In this document: one piece after another, positions 55,003 through 64,000 of the stretch
How positions within the stretch are numbered: the first letter of the stretch is position 1
Layout of the letters: every line of letters begins with the position of its first letter
Assembly (NCBI GenBank): GCA_016873805.1
Contig: VGVZ01000006.1
Span: 86,904 to 150,903 of the forward strand
Direction of reading: 5' to 3'
Source of the DNA: Ignavibacteria bacterium
GTDB lineage: Bacteria; Bacteroidota; Ignavibacteria; UBA10030
DNA: 64,000 bases
Notes under the pieces: model-generated
What the model was told of the DNA's origin: nothing
Database searches by the model: none
What the model saw: the letters and a program-made list of their open reading frames with translations, nothing else
Program-made: the position numbers and the translations under genes

Positions 55003-56652
55003 CTACCAAATGCCGTATCGCACGCCGAGGGACAATTCCATACTGCCCGATTTTGATTGCAGGGGAAGAGCCTCATTGTCAAGATCGATGCTCTTCAGTC
55101 CCGCATTGATGAACAGATCTCGGAGGGGTTGCAGTTCGGCGTACGCGCCGAACGACAACTCCGTCCGCAACGGACCATAGAGGAATTCGAGCGACGGCAA
55201 CCGGTACTGAAATGATACATCCGTTCTTCCCCCCTTCCGATACCGTTCAAAGAATGCACCGACCTTGATCGATCGCGACGGCGAATAACTGATATCGGCA
55301 TACCAAAGATCGGCATTCTGCCCGATCCAATGACCAAGATCAAATCCGTTGTTCGAAAATGTGGCAGCAGGATACTTGTGAGAATAGACCCAGGGATTCA
55401 GGCGAGTGTATTCGACGAGCAATTCGAGATTCGTGATCGGCATATCATAGAGTTGAATGCCGGCCGTAAACCCCGTCTGGTTGCGATAGTCGCCGCCTCC
55501 GAGGAAGTTCTCCAACCGGATCTCGTCGATGAACAGCGAGGCATAGGCATTCACGTTTCGGATCAGATTGATGTCAATGCTTCCGAAGATCTGAGAGTTA
55601 TCGGTATCCCGATTGTAATGTTCTGCTGCCTTGAAGAACATCACCGGGATGAAGTAGATGAAGAGAGGGCCGCGATCGCTGTAGACGACAGACTCTCCGA
55701 GTGAAATATCCACGCCCCGAATCGGGGTGAACTCCATTTGATGCGCCGCCATGTATTTCAAACGGTCGACCGGCCGGAAGAAATTCACTACGCTTGACGA
55801 GCGCGCCTGGTAGGATCGTGAAGAATCGAGAACGTTGGAATTGAGGTCCGCATGAACATAGACGAAATCCAACCAATCGGAAAGAGGCACCCTGAGTTTG
55901 AATTGCGGATACGACGGAGCCTTCGTGGAGAAAATGATATTGCCCCTCCGTCCAACTCCCCAGACGTTGTGCGTCTTTTCGACAGAGAGTTCGAATGATC
56001 CAAGCTGAAGCGTGAACTGCGCCTCATTGATGTCATATTCCACGAATCCTTCCGGAGAGCGTGAGATGACCACTCCTGGATCCGGCGTATGTATCTTCGT
56101 GACATTGATCTCTTTCCCGGACTCGCGGAAATCCATCAGCCAGAAATAGAATCCGACATTCTTGAACGCATACCCATATGTCCGAAGTCCATGACTCCTG
56201 ATCCGCCACTCCCCTTCCTCGCGTCGTTTCCATCCGAATTGACCTGCCACATCGATATTCATCACGCCGTCGGTGAATGGGAGTGACACAGCATGCCACC
56301 GGAGATCGGTCGGTTCCGCATCCCCCGCCAGCGCACCCATTTCGAAGTTGAATTCACTCTTCATAAATTCAAACCGTCTTCGTTCTACCCACGTCATGTC
56401 AGATGTCCGGGCCTCGAGTTCTCGCAGATAGGAGGCGATCTGGCGACGTGAAAACGGTCGGGCAGCATCCCGATACTCCTCGAGGAGGCCTCGTGCTTCC
56501 ATCCGTTTGAGATACGGGTACACTTCGTGCGAGGTAGGAAGATAGACAACCTGGCCGTCACTCGATTGCGGCACGCTCAGCAGAGCGATCGTGATGAATG
56601 CAGAGAGGACTATCCGCTGATTCACAGCGGCGGCAAGTATCTTTGTGATCAT
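55003..56652 (-). CDS. Wzi-like capsule-assembly outer-membrane protein
   Basis: A 549-residue exported protein. After the signal (VLSAFITIALLSVPQSSDGQ) comes an N-terminal segment typical of this family (EVYPYLKRMEARGLLEEYRD, FSRRQIASYLREL), then a beta-barrel with aromatic-rich strands (FWLMDFRESGKEINVTK; RGPLFIYFIPVMFFKAAEHY; DLGHWIGQNADLWYADISYS). The family (PF14052-like) includes E. coli Wzi, which holds capsule at the surface. Together with the upstream glycosyltransferases it suggests surface polysaccharide work, although the C25 protease lies between them. Confidence 0.85.
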   Translation of the reverse strand: MITKILAAAVNQRIVLSAFITIALLSVPQSSDGQVVYLPTSHEVYPYLKRMEARGLLEEYRDAARPFSRRQIASYLRELEARTSDMTWVERRRFEFMKSEFNFEMGALAGDAEPTDLRWHAVSLPFTDGVMNIDVAGQFGWKRREEGEWRIRSHGLRTYGYAFKNVGFYFWLMDFRESGKEINVTKIHTPDPGVVISRSPEGFVEYDINEAQFTLQLGSFELSVEKTHNVWGVGRRGNIIFSTKAPSYPQFKLRVPLSDWLDFVYVHADLNSNVLDSSRSYQARSSSVVNFFRPVDRLKYMAAHQMEFTPIRGVDISLGESVVYSDRGPLFIYFIPVMFFKAAEHYNRDTDNSQIFGSIDINLIRNVNAYASLFIDEIRLENFLGGGDYRNQTGFTAGIQLYDMPITNLELLVEYTRLNPWVYSHKYPAATFSNNGFDLGHWIGQNADLWYADISYSPSRSIKVGAFFERYRKGGRTDVSFQYRLPSLEFLYGPLRTELSFGAYAELQPLRDLFINAGLKSIDLDNEALPLQSKSGSMELSLGVRYGIW

Positions 56653-56713
56653 GCAGTCTCAGCGCGGGGGGATTGGGATTTTCATTCAGATCAAGCTCTC
56701 CATGCCGCACGGC

Positions 56714-57970
56714 CTACTCAACCTTAGCGAGCTTTTCGACTACTTCAACAAGTTTTCCGTTGAGTCGGTATGAAAGCTTGTAAAAATACACTCCATTAGC
56801 AATAGGATTTCCATCCGTATCGCGGGCCTCCCACGGAACTGTGTTGAAACCGATTCGCAGAGCGGACCGCGGAACTGTGAATTCATTGACCATTCTTCCC
56901 GCTACGCTGTAGATTTTGATCGACAGCTGCTCAGGAATTTCGTACCCGACCAGATTGAACGTAAATGCGGTTGATCGACGCATCGGGTTGGGAATAGTCA
57001 CTACGTTGCGAAGATGAGATTCGCGTTCCGTCCGAAAGTGAATGACCCCGGCGGTACTATCGGATGGGTTCCCCGTTGCATCGCGAACCTGAACCGAGAG
57101 CACGTGGTCTCCGCTTGCGAGGAGCGGCTTGAACAATATGCGCGCTTTGTCTGACCCGCTCCCCTGTTCGAAGAGGCTGTCTGGGTGGGTTCCCAGCGTA
57201 ACTCGACGTCCGTCCAATTTCAACACTATGTGAGCCGGATCGGCAATCGGGAGGGGGCTGTTGTCACGAACCGTCACGCGAATCTCGGGGCGGGCGCTCA
57301 CGTAGTCGCCGTCCATGATCCGTTCCCCATCAAACGTCACATCCAACGAAGGGGCGACAGTGTCACCTTCAACAAAGAACGAAGCAGAATAGAAGTTGTT
57401 CGCGCGATAGATCTCATTGAGTGCCGCGTGCGGATCGATCACGATGTTCAGAGTATTCATGCCGAGGAAACCTGCAGTGGAAATCGGTACGGTCGACGTT
57501 GCAGATCCACCGGGCACGATTGAAGAGAACGATAACGTGTCAAGCGCTTTTCTGCCCGATCGTCCGACCATCTCGATTGCGACACGCACGTCGCTCGCCG
57601 ACAAGTATCCCACGTTATGTATCGCTGCAGAGACGATGATCTGCCCTCCCTCGATTATTCTGTTTGATGAGAGCGACACACTTTGATAGTTGAGAGCGAG
57701 CTCTGCCGGTGGAGTGGCGTTAACCCGCCATTCGCGGAGGGAGGGGGAGTCCCCCTGCGCATTTGCCTGCAGACGCGCGAAGAGTTGAATCTTTGGGTAT
57801 GTCTGGGCAGAGATCATTCCGAGGTCAATAGATGCCCCCGACAACCTCGTGATCAACGTATCAACTTCGCCGCTCCGCGTGATCCCCAGGACCGACGTGA
57901 CGACCGTCGCGCCCAAAGGTACGTCGGCCGTGACTGCAGCGTCACCCCAGGAACCGGCAGGGCCAATCAC
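56714..57970 (-). CDS. C-terminal part of the C25 protease in the -1 frame (CARDB-like domains and T9SS-type C-terminal domain)
   Basis: This 418-codon frame opens with GTG inside the end of the preceding frame but has no signal or ribosome site, and its upstream codons continue the protein sensibly (KKYGAGSVLSPVIGPAGSWG). It holds a CARDB-like domain (VSLSSNRIIEGGQIIVSAAI, then HNVGYLSASDVRVAI), a second beta domain, and a FlgD-like/type IX sorting domain at the end (IPNPMRRSTAFTFN; WEARDTDGNPIANGVYFY; LVEVVEKLAKVE). It is best read as the missing C-terminus of the protease encoded upstream, reached by a -1 frame change, giving about 1815 residues in all. Confidence 0.85.
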   Translation of the reverse strand: MIGPAGSWGDAAVTADVPLGATVVTSVLGITRSGEVDTLITRLSGASIDLGMISAQTYPKIQLFARLQANAQGDSPSLREWRVNATPPAELALNYQSVSLSSNRIIEGGQIIVSAAIHNVGYLSASDVRVAIEMVGRSGRKALDTLSFSSIVPGGSATSTVPISTAGFLGMNTLNIVIDPHAALNEIYRANNFYSASFFVEGDTVAPSLDVTFDGERIMDGDYVSARPEIRVTVRDNSPLPIADPAHIVLKLDGRRVTLGTHPDSLFEQGSGSDKARILFKPLLASGDHVLSVQVRDATGNPSDSTAGVIHFRTERESHLRNVVTIPNPMRRSTAFTFNLVGYEIPEQLSIKIYSVAGRMVNEFTVPRSALRIGFNTVPWEARDTDGNPIANGVYFYKLSYRLNGKLVEVVEKLAKVE

Positions 57971-60900
57971 TGGTGAGAGAACCGATCCCGCGCCATATTT
58001 TTTCTTAGATACGCGGTATCGATAATCACACGACCGGTATACGCCTTTCTCCAGGCCTCTGGCACCGATCCACGCGCGGCTCCTTTCTTTTTAATTATTG
58101 CCCACGAGTCACGAAATTTCACACTATCGATGTACGCGCTTCCAAGGGTCCGGATCGCGTTCTTCGCAGCTGCCGTAAGGTTGTTTGCTCCCTCATCGAT
58201 GATCAGTTGAATTACCAACTGTCCCGGAGTCAGAGAATTGATGAATCCTGCGAGCGAATCCGCCATCACCGGGAAACCAAAAGTATCGAACACGCGTATC
58301 TGCTGGACCGTGAGAGTGCTACTGTCGAGCAAGACAACCGTATGCCCGCGTCCAAACGTATTCGGCAGAACATTTACGCCGTCGAATTCAACCGCACCGA
58401 ACGCCCCGTCCACAAAACCCGAAGAGGTGACACGGAGACTAACTGTTCGCTCAGTCAGACTCAATCCATCGGCCCGATTCCCGACATTGATTCTTACGCT
58501 CTCTGCCCAATCGGCCGAATCCTTCTGAATCCAGCGGAATACGCCGGGCGAAAAAGTCCTGAACGTTCCTGTTGACTGAGGTCGCGACGAGTTCTCCGAT
58601 TTGCTCCTCCAATGGTAGAGACGGTTTTCGAGCAGGCCAGCGTTCCCAATCACTGTGGAGACCTCTCCGAACGCGGCGCTTATACGTAGAGGATTGGCGA
58701 ATTCTGCGCTGGTATCCACCTCACATTCGACGCGAGGAATCTCTTCCGGTGAAAGATTTTGAGGATTGAGGAGCACGATCTGATTCGTCGCTCCGCCAAA
58801 AAAGGGATGGGGCTTAACCAAACGAAACGAATTGGACGAAACGAGAATCCTGTGCATGGCCATGTTGTCGTCGGCGTAGAGTTCCTTCAGCGCGTGATCG
58901 GGATTCAGCCGCACAGTGAATTGGTGCTCACCCGGCTGACCCTTGACGCTGAACTTCACTCTCAGAGTATCACGAAAGAGTGGCAACGGAAGCTTGTGGG
59001 TTACGACGTCTTCCCCGGCGGTGGTTCCGCGTTTGATCGACACCGCGAAACTATCAGGTGTGGCCAATCCGGTGTTCATATATGGAATGCTGAGTTCGAC
59101 ATCGTCGTCGTCATCACTCGGGATCTGCGGTACAAAGGCGATACCATTGGCTGCAAGCGAGAGATTCGGGTCCTGCGGAACCGCCAGATCAATAACGGGA
59201 TCCCCGATCAGCACATTCGTGAGCATCATGATTCGACTTGTGGGAATCTGTATTCCCCCCGTTTCATTGAGTCGATCCAGCTTGGCTTGCAGATGAATTT
59301 CACCAAGTCGTCGCATCCCCCGCGAAAGGAATTGTCGATAGAAGTGGGCCGGCAAAGCCAGCGCATTCGAGGTGAAGCCAAGTGCGCTGTTGCCAACATA
59401 CCCGATCGCCGATCCCGTTTCGCCAAGAGTAAAAAGTTCACCGAAAGATTTCACATCAGGTTCGGCGAACTTGGCCGTCGAGCAGCCAAAATCCGAAACC
59501 AACGCAAATCTCCCGCGCGAGTTTTGAAGTTGAGAAGGTTCTCCGATGCCGTTATCCCACGTCTGCGTTCCGCTATGGCCAACATAGTTGATCGCGATCG
59601 CGCCCTCCGCGAGCACACGCCTAACCTCAGCGAGGTCGTACGGCCCGAAGTCCGATTGCGGATTCTTCGTCTTGTAGAAGCTGATCCCTAACCCACCGAT
59701 CGGCGCAGGTTTGACCAGATCACGAATGATCGCCTCATTGGCGATTCGGAACGACTCCACCTGGCCGGCGACATTCGGATCCCCACCAGCGAAAAAGAGA
59801 TACTTTTTGTTCCAATCATCGTACCGGGCGTTTTGATATGACTGATGATTGAGAAGGTATCGAAGAACTTCGGCACTGGAACCTATGGGAATTCTTCCGA
59901 CAAATAGCTGTGGCAAGATGGAGGTATCATCCAACACTGTTAAGTATGGATCACTTACCGGGTGTCCGAACGATGGCACCGAATTCAATGGTCGGGTTTC
60001 CGGATTCGGGGACGACATCACGTACTTGAAGTCGTATGTTGCATCCCCAACGATAAAGAGAAACGATGGCATTGGGGATTGCCAGCGCGTGGTTGCTTTC
60101 ATGAATTCGCGTATCGATTCCGGAGTCGGAAATCCGTATCCGAATTCATCGAACACATCCTCGACATTGATCAGGGTCGTCCGAAGTTTGTATTGCGATT
60201 GAATGTGCGACGTGTATGATTGAGCTGCACCCAGGAAGCGAGAATGGGTGAGCAGAATATAGTCAGCCCCGCGCATTGGATTTCGAAGGTTTGTGAACTT
60301 CCTTGCACCGAAAAAGACAGGTCTACGAAGACGCGGCACCGACGCGATCATGTACGCATCGCCAGGGGATACCGTGTCAGCAAAACTGACAGCATAAGGA
60401 CCCGAGCCGTGCACATCAAATGAAGAGATTCGGCGAAGGACAGGACCGCATTTGTAGATGACGACGTCTGTCCGAGAAAGACCCGTAATCCTGACTACGC
60501 GAACTCCCGATCCCGCAAGATTGGTGAACCTGAAAAACAAGGTATCATTCTCCACCTGAAGCCATCGCGGGTATTCCGCCTCGGCCCAATCAAACAATAT
60601 CCAATTCACACTCGACTGCGTTGGTAACGAATGGACACGTATTGTATTCGAACCTTCGTTCCACAGGCCAGCGGGGACATCTGCTTGCATCAGGACGTGC
60701 TCGTATTGGCTGGCATCGCGTGATTGCAGAGTATCTGAGGAATTGATTCTCAATCTGACTCTGTGCGCAGGGACGACGTTTTGTGCAGCCCATCCTGCAA
60801 ATCGCGCAAAGATCTTTCCCGGAGGTCCCCCCCGATAGACGCGACTGGCCTGAAAGGTCGCGCTAAACGTCCCGTTCGCACTCAGCCATCCCCATCCCCA

Positions 60901-62160
60901 CACATCCCCTGCAAGCCACCGAGGATCTTGATGGACGACAATATCTCCACCAACGAACTGAAGGAAGTCATCTCGCTCGATGTGAACGCTTGCCGAGTAC
61001 CATTCAAGCGTGTCGTTCGTTGCAGCGATCCCCTCGTTCGTCTCCAACCGAAGACCTCGCTGCGATTCCCACGTAAGCCAATACGTCGAGGTATCCGTGT
61101 ATCGATCCATAGACGACGGATACGATTCGTGCGGCTGGGGGATCCTTCGATAATCCGTCGATCCGTAATTCCGGAAAGCCGGAAATTCGATGAAGTCAGA
61201 ACCGGAAAACTTCCCGTCTGACTCGCCGCTGAGATGGAGAGGTATTTCTATGCCGCGACGGACGAGCCGAAAATTCCGGGGATCGACCTCGGTTGTTTGC
61301 GGAGCGGCACCGGCGAGATCTTCAGCTGTGAGTCGGTATATGCCATCGACTGCAATGTTGAGTTTCACGTATTGGCTCGTGTAGTCGATCCATCGCCCTG
61401 TCGAGTCACTCCACTCCAGCGGTGTCACGGAAATGTCATTGCTTTTCCCAATGTTGACGATGAAGTGTTCTCTCACCTTGTCAAAGTGAGGATCGTTCAC
61501 GGTCTGGATCGGATCTGCAATTCCCTCGCGCCTTTCGAATTCCAGCGAAAACTCGATGCCCGAAAGCGAGACGATCTCTGATTGACGGTTTGTGAAAGGA
61601 CTGATGCTGATTCTTGCGACTGTAAGTCCCCGAAACCATTCAACGCTCTCGACTGAGACCACCGGCGGGAGTTCGTACATTCCAAGCTCATTTGCATCGA
61701 CGTAAATGGCATCAATCGCTGAGGTGTCGGACGTGGCGGCAAAACCCACCGTTGCAGGGATGGCTTGGCGTGCCCCTCCCTGTGCCTCAAGGGTAGTGAC
61801 TTTCGGTACTATCTTCGCGTGGGGCGGAACGGCCAAGTAGAACGAGTGTGAAGGGAGGATCGGCATGCTCATTATGGTTGCGACACCCGTCGACACGAAT
61901 TCCTGAGGTGAGACACCGGCTCCCGCTTGGTTGCGCGCGTCCGTCTCAAAGTCGATCCTCAAGCGTGTTGAAGACGATCCCTCGACCATCCGTACAGTCC
62001 CCCAGGAGAAATGTCGTTCCAAGACATTTTCCCTTGCGGGATTCGTCTGCGCAGGCAAACGGGCGGCAAGCAGCAGCGCAAGAGCTACGACGAGGCCCGG
62101 GTAGCCCACCCTGTCGGCTGTGGCTCGATTGAAATGAAATACGCTGAGGATCGCGGTCAA
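57967..62160 (-). CDS. Gingipain-type (C25) cysteine peptidase, PorU-like, N-terminal and catalytic part
   Basis: A cell-surface/secreted peptidase. I start at a TTG at 62160, where GGAGA lies 7 nt upstream and the previous gene ends one base before. The signal is GLVVALALLLAARLPAQ. Residues about 50-620 form a beta-rich propeptide; the C25 domain follows, with catalytic His862 in INYVGHSG and Cys893 in SDFGCSTAKF, a 31-residue spacing close to that of gingipains. Further beta domains follow. The frame ends 12 codons past an A6 run (57998-58003) with MARDRFSHQ, while the -1 frame continues as YGAGSVLSPVIGP into the sorting domain. PorU (the T9SS sortase) and a gingipain-like effector are both possible. 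Confidence 0.85.
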   Translation of the reverse strand: MTAILSVFHFNRATADRVGYPGLVVALALLLAARLPAQTNPARENVLERHFSWGTVRMVEGSSSTRLRIDFETDARNQAGAGVSPQEFVSTGVATIMSMPILPSHSFYLAVPPHAKIVPKVTTLEAQGGARQAIPATVGFAATSDTSAIDAIYVDANELGMYELPPVVSVESVEWFRGLTVARISISPFTNRQSEIVSLSGIEFSLEFERREGIADPIQTVNDPHFDKVREHFIVNIGKSNDISVTPLEWSDSTGRWIDYTSQYVKLNIAVDGIYRLTAEDLAGAAPQTTEVDPRNFRLVRRGIEIPLHLSGESDGKFSGSDFIEFPAFRNYGSTDYRRIPQPHESYPSSMDRYTDTSTYWLTWESQRGLRLETNEGIAATNDTLEWYSASVHIERDDFLQFVGGDIVVHQDPRWLAGDVWGWGWLSANGTFSATFQASRVYRGGPPGKIFARFAGWAAQNVVPAHRVRLRINSSDTLQSRDASQYEHVLMQADVPAGLWNEGSNTIRVHSLPTQSSVNWILFDWAEAEYPRWLQVENDTLFFRFTNLAGSGVRVVRITGLSRTDVVIYKCGPVLRRISSFDVHGSGPYAVSFADTVSPGDAYMIASVPRLRRPVFFGARKFTNLRNPMRGADYILLTHSRFLGAAQSYTSHIQSQYKLRTTLINVEDVFDEFGYGFPTPESIREFMKATTRWQSPMPSFLFIVGDATYDFKYVMSSPNPETRPLNSVPSFGHPVSDPYLTVLDDTSILPQLFVGRIPIGSSAEVLRYLLNHQSYQNARYDDWNKKYLFFAGGDPNVAGQVESFRIANEAIIRDLVKPAPIGGLGISFYKTKNPQSDFGPYDLAEVRRVLAEGAIAINYVGHSGTQTWDNGIGEPSQLQNSRGRFALVSDFGCSTAKFAEPDVKSFGELFTLGETGSAIGYVGNSALGFTSNALALPAHFYRQFLSRGMRRLGEIHLQAKLDRLNETGGIQIPTSRIMMLTNVLIGDPVIDLAVPQDPNLSLAANGIAFVPQIPSDDDDDVELSIPYMNTGLATPDSFAVSIKRGTTAGEDVVTHKLPLPLFRDTLRVKFSVKGQPGEHQFTVRLNPDHALKELYADDNMAMHRILVSSNSFRLVKPHPFFGGATNQIVLLNPQNLSPEEIPRVECEVDTSAEFANPLRISAAFGEVSTVIGNAGLLENRLYHWRSKSENSSRPQSTGTFRTFSPGVFRWIQKDSADWAESVRINVGNRADGLSLTERTVSLRVTSSGFVDGAFGAVEFDGVNVLPNTFGRGHTVVLLDSSTLTVQQIRVFDTFGFPVMADSLAGFINSLTPGQLVIQLIIDEGANNLTAAAKNAIRTLGSAYIDSVKFRDSWAIIKKKGAARGSVPEAWRKAYTGRVIIDTAYLRKNMARDRFSHQ
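57997..58003 (-). other. A AAA AAT heptamer at the frame junction of the C25 protease
   Basis: In the zero frame the codons are AGA AAA AAT ATG, so the heptamer A AAA AAT has the X XXY YYZ form of -1 slippery sites. A one-base backward slip reads AAA AAA TAT GGC and joins the two halves of the protease. The A6 run would equally suit RNA polymerase slippage, a real one-base deletion or a homopolymer sequencing error. Confidence 0.6.
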
Positions 62161-62161
62161 G

Positions 62162-63268
62162 CTATTGTCTCCGACTCTGCATCGACTTTTCGTACACCTC
62201 AACCACAGAACGAAGAAATGTGTCGTACGAATGCTGGACTAAACATCGTTCTCTCGCATTTGCGCCAAGCTCCCGCGCCTTGTCCGGTGATTCAATCAAT
62301 TGTCGTATCGCTGTGGCCAGCGCTTCGGGATCACGTGGCGGTACTAGAATCCCAGTCACTCCCGGTTCAACAAACTCTTTCACTCCCCCTACGTCGGTCG
62401 CCACATGTGCTTTCGCAAACCACGCTGCTTCAAGCAGAACATAGGGGATGCCTTCCTGAACGGAGGAGAGAACAGCGAACTCTGAGATTTTCATCACCGT
62501 TGCGACATCCGTCGATCCGGGAAGAAGCCGAACGCGTTCCTCGAGACGACGGTTCCGGACATATTCTTTCAGCGCCTGTTCTTCCTCTCCGTCTCCAACG
62601 ATCACACAGACGACTCGTTGGAGCGCGTTCTGTTCATTGAGTCGGGCTACGGCCCGGAGCAACGTTGACCGATCCTTCGCTCGCGAAAGGTGTCCGATAG
62701 AGCAGATCACTCGATCCGTCGCCCCGATATCGAGCTGAGATCTCATTCGCGCCTGTTCCGCTTCACTGACGTCGGCCTGATGTTTCAACCCGACGTAGAC
62801 AACGCTGACGCTCTCTGGTTTCTTGTGAAAACGTCGGATCAACATCTCCTCGATGCTCTTGCTGCAGGCAATTGTCTGATGTCCAAAAACAGAAAGTCGA
62901 TAGAAATCATCGAATGTGTTGTGACACGTGGAGACGTGAGGTCGATTCAGCGAAAGAGCGACAGCGCGGCCCAGCAGGTCTGTGAAGCGTTTGTGCGAAT
63001 GAATGACGTCGATGTCTTCTCGTCGCACGAGACTGACAAGTCTGGGAAAGGCCTTCGTTGGTCCAAGCCATTGTTTGCGATAGGTGCCCGTCTGAAGGAG
63101 TTGAAGTGCCACAAAACGGACGCGAGAGTTCAAGAGAGCGCGCGAGGGCCCGTCCGATGCACACACGATGACGCCGTGTCCGTGTTCCGCAAGACCATTC
63201 GCAAGGTCAACGACGTGACGAGGCACACCGCCCAACTGCATGTCGTCGCTAAGAAGCAAGATGTTCAT
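62162..63268 (-). CDS. Glycosyltransferase family 4
   Basis: A GT-B sugar transferase of 368 residues, starting at the ATG at 63268 (MNILLLSDDMQLGGVPRHVV). The N-terminal acceptor domain contains IDVIHSHKRFTDLLGRAVAL; the C-terminal donor domain has ICSIGHLSRAKDRSTLLRAV and the E-x7-E type motif in SSVQEGIPYVLLEAAWFAKA followed by GVKEFVEPGVTGILVPPRD. Donor and acceptor are unknown; surface polysaccharide synthesis is likely from the tandem with the next transferase. The 5' end overlaps that gene by 20 nt and the stop is one base before the protease start. Confidence 0.93.
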   Translation of the reverse strand: MNILLLSDDMQLGGVPRHVVDLANGLAEHGHGVIVCASDGPSRALLNSRVRFVALQLLQTGTYRKQWLGPTKAFPRLVSLVRREDIDVIHSHKRFTDLLGRAVALSLNRPHVSTCHNTFDDFYRLSVFGHQTIACSKSIEEMLIRRFHKKPESVSVVYVGLKHQADVSEAEQARMRSQLDIGATDRVICSIGHLSRAKDRSTLLRAVARLNEQNALQRVVCVIVGDGEEEQALKEYVRNRRLEERVRLLPGSTDVATVMKISEFAVLSSVQEGIPYVLLEAAWFAKAHVATDVGGVKEFVEPGVTGILVPPRDPEALATAIRQLIESPDKARELGANARERCLVQHSYDTFLRSVVEVYEKSMQSRRQ

Positions 63269-64000
63269 CCAATGCCTGCTTTCTCTCCGCAACCACCGCG
63301 TGAAACAGAGCCTCATAGTCAGATAGGTGGCGATTGGCCGAAAAGTGCTTTCTCACGTATTCTGCTCCCGAGGAACCGAGTTTCATACGACGCGACGGAT
63401 GGTCGCTGAGCGATCGCATCGCCGCGACCAGACCCTCTGTCGTCGGCGTCTCCGCCACCACGCAGCCGATTACTTCTGACGGTGCGTCATTCAGAAATCC
63501 ATTGCTCTTGATTGCGACAACGGGGACTCCGGCAGAGAGTGCGAGGGCTGGAGCATGTCCGAATGCCTCGAAGTGGGACACATGTGCGTAGAGATCATGT
63601 CGGCTCAACTCAGCGTACAACTCAGCGCTCGTGAGCCATCCCGTAAAGCGCACGAATTGCTCAACTCCGAGTCGGCGTGCTGTGCGTCTGAGTGACGGGA
63701 GTTCAAATCCATCTCCTGCAATCGTCAGTCTCACACGACACGTCCCTGAGAGGTGCTTCACGGCTTCCAAGAGTGCTGAAACGTCTTTTTCCTTTGCATC
63801 CAACCGACATGCCGTGATGATCCGGAGAGTATTCTCCGCAGGGCCCGGGCTTATCGCAGCATCATTCTTGATAACGTGAGGAATGGTCCAGATTCGTATC
63901 CTGGGGAAATAGCTTCGAAGCTCGTCCGCGTGTTCATTTGACAGTGCCACAATTGATCCTGCCCTCTGCATGATACGGATCTGAGTCTTCTTTGCCGGGG
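63249..64000 (-). CDS. Glycosyltransferase family 4, C-terminal part (5' end beyond the window)
   Basis: The frame remains open to the right edge (PAKKTQIRIMQRAGSIVALS), so the ATG at 63971 is probably internal. About 250 residues are visible, including the nucleotide-sugar domain: IITACRLDAKEKDVSALLEA, LTIAGDGFELPSL, VRFTGWLTSAELYAEL, and the donor-site motif VSHFEAFGHAPALALSAGVP followed by VVAIKSNGF. It overlaps the next transferase by 20 nt, so the two are cotranscribed and probably part of a polysaccharide locus continuing to the right. Confidence 0.9.
   Translation of the reverse strand, partial: PAKKTQIRIMQRAGSIVALSNEHADELRSYFPRIRIWTIPHVIKNDAAISPGPAENTLRIITACRLDAKEKDVSALLEAVKHLSGTCRVRLTIAGDGFELPSLRRTARRLGVEQFVRFTGWLTSAELYAELSRHDLYAHVSHFEAFGHAPALALSAGVPVVAIKSNGFLNDAPSEVIGCVVAETPTTEGLVAAMRSLSDHPSRRMKLGSSGAEYVRKHFSANRHLSDYEALFHAVVAERKQALDEHLAS

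Noticed and set aside
56714..57970. Treating the C-terminal protease frame as an independent gene
   Set aside because: It has no signal peptide or ribosome site, and its frame extends upstream through the A6 run as a natural continuation of the protease.

Overview
The window is a compact, mostly minus-strand stretch of a bacterial chromosome with roughly mid-50s % GC and short intergenic gaps. The gene content points to the Bacteroidota/Chlorobi (FCB) side of the tree, probably a free-living Ignavibacteria/Kapabacteria-like lineage. Supporting this are a gingipain-type (C25) protease with a type IX secretion-style C-terminal domain, Wzi-like and DUF5723-like outer-membrane proteins, a DUF4783 protein, a SecA of more than 1000 residues with a large insertion, and a methylmalonyl-CoA epimerase. 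Candidate promoters look like ordinary sigma-70 sites (TTGnnn, 17 nt, TAnnnT) rather than the TTTG/TAnnTTTG type of classical Bacteroidia. The lineage call is inference from gene content. No phage, insertion sequence or CRISPR array was seen.

Layout. 1-4027: a cut metalloenzyme gene, dtd, prmC, a protein with a histone-like basic tail, an MFS transporter and a single-domain response regulator. 4126-7690: a membrane-anchored amidohydrolase and a sodium/solute symporter. 7691-8401: about 710 nt without a convincing gene. 8402-11527: a GH38 alpha-mannosidase homologue with Asn at the position of the catalytic Asp. 11547-13536: a complete queD-queE-queC-queF operon. 14313-17941: a two-subunit molybdenum hydroxylase and a DUF1028 protein. 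18142-19296: a PAS histidine kinase with a Cys/His cluster. 19438-19754: tRNA-Phe behind an 80-nt tandem repeat and a terminator.

19813-29813: acyl-CoA dehydrogenase, a FabL-like reductase, glmS, pgeF, a 1303-residue NtrY-like kinase, and two small exported proteins. 29988-32854: the pyrR-pyrB-pyrC operon, preceded by an attenuator and a PyrR-box-like element. 32958-33691: tRNA-Val diverging from a cold-shock gene with a long leader. 33718-43327: two cell-envelope proteins, uvrC, mce, an EamA transporter, a DUF1015 protein, era and a PII gene 2 nt downstream of secA. 46578-50637 (plus strand): dacB, a membrane protein, prmA and ppx/gppA. 50634-56652: cysteine desulfurase, an ECF sigma/anti-sigma/Spy-like trio, a GAF-SpoIIE phosphatase and a Wzi-like protein. 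56714-64000: the C25 protease, split by a -1 frame change at an A6 run, behind two glycosyltransferases that run off the right edge.

The points most worth a second look are the pyr leader (a Shine-Dalgarno-equipped ATG whose frame crosses the PyrR-like element and the terminator into pyrR), the frameshifted C25 protease, the substituted GH38 nucleophile and the tandem repeat at tRNA-Phe.
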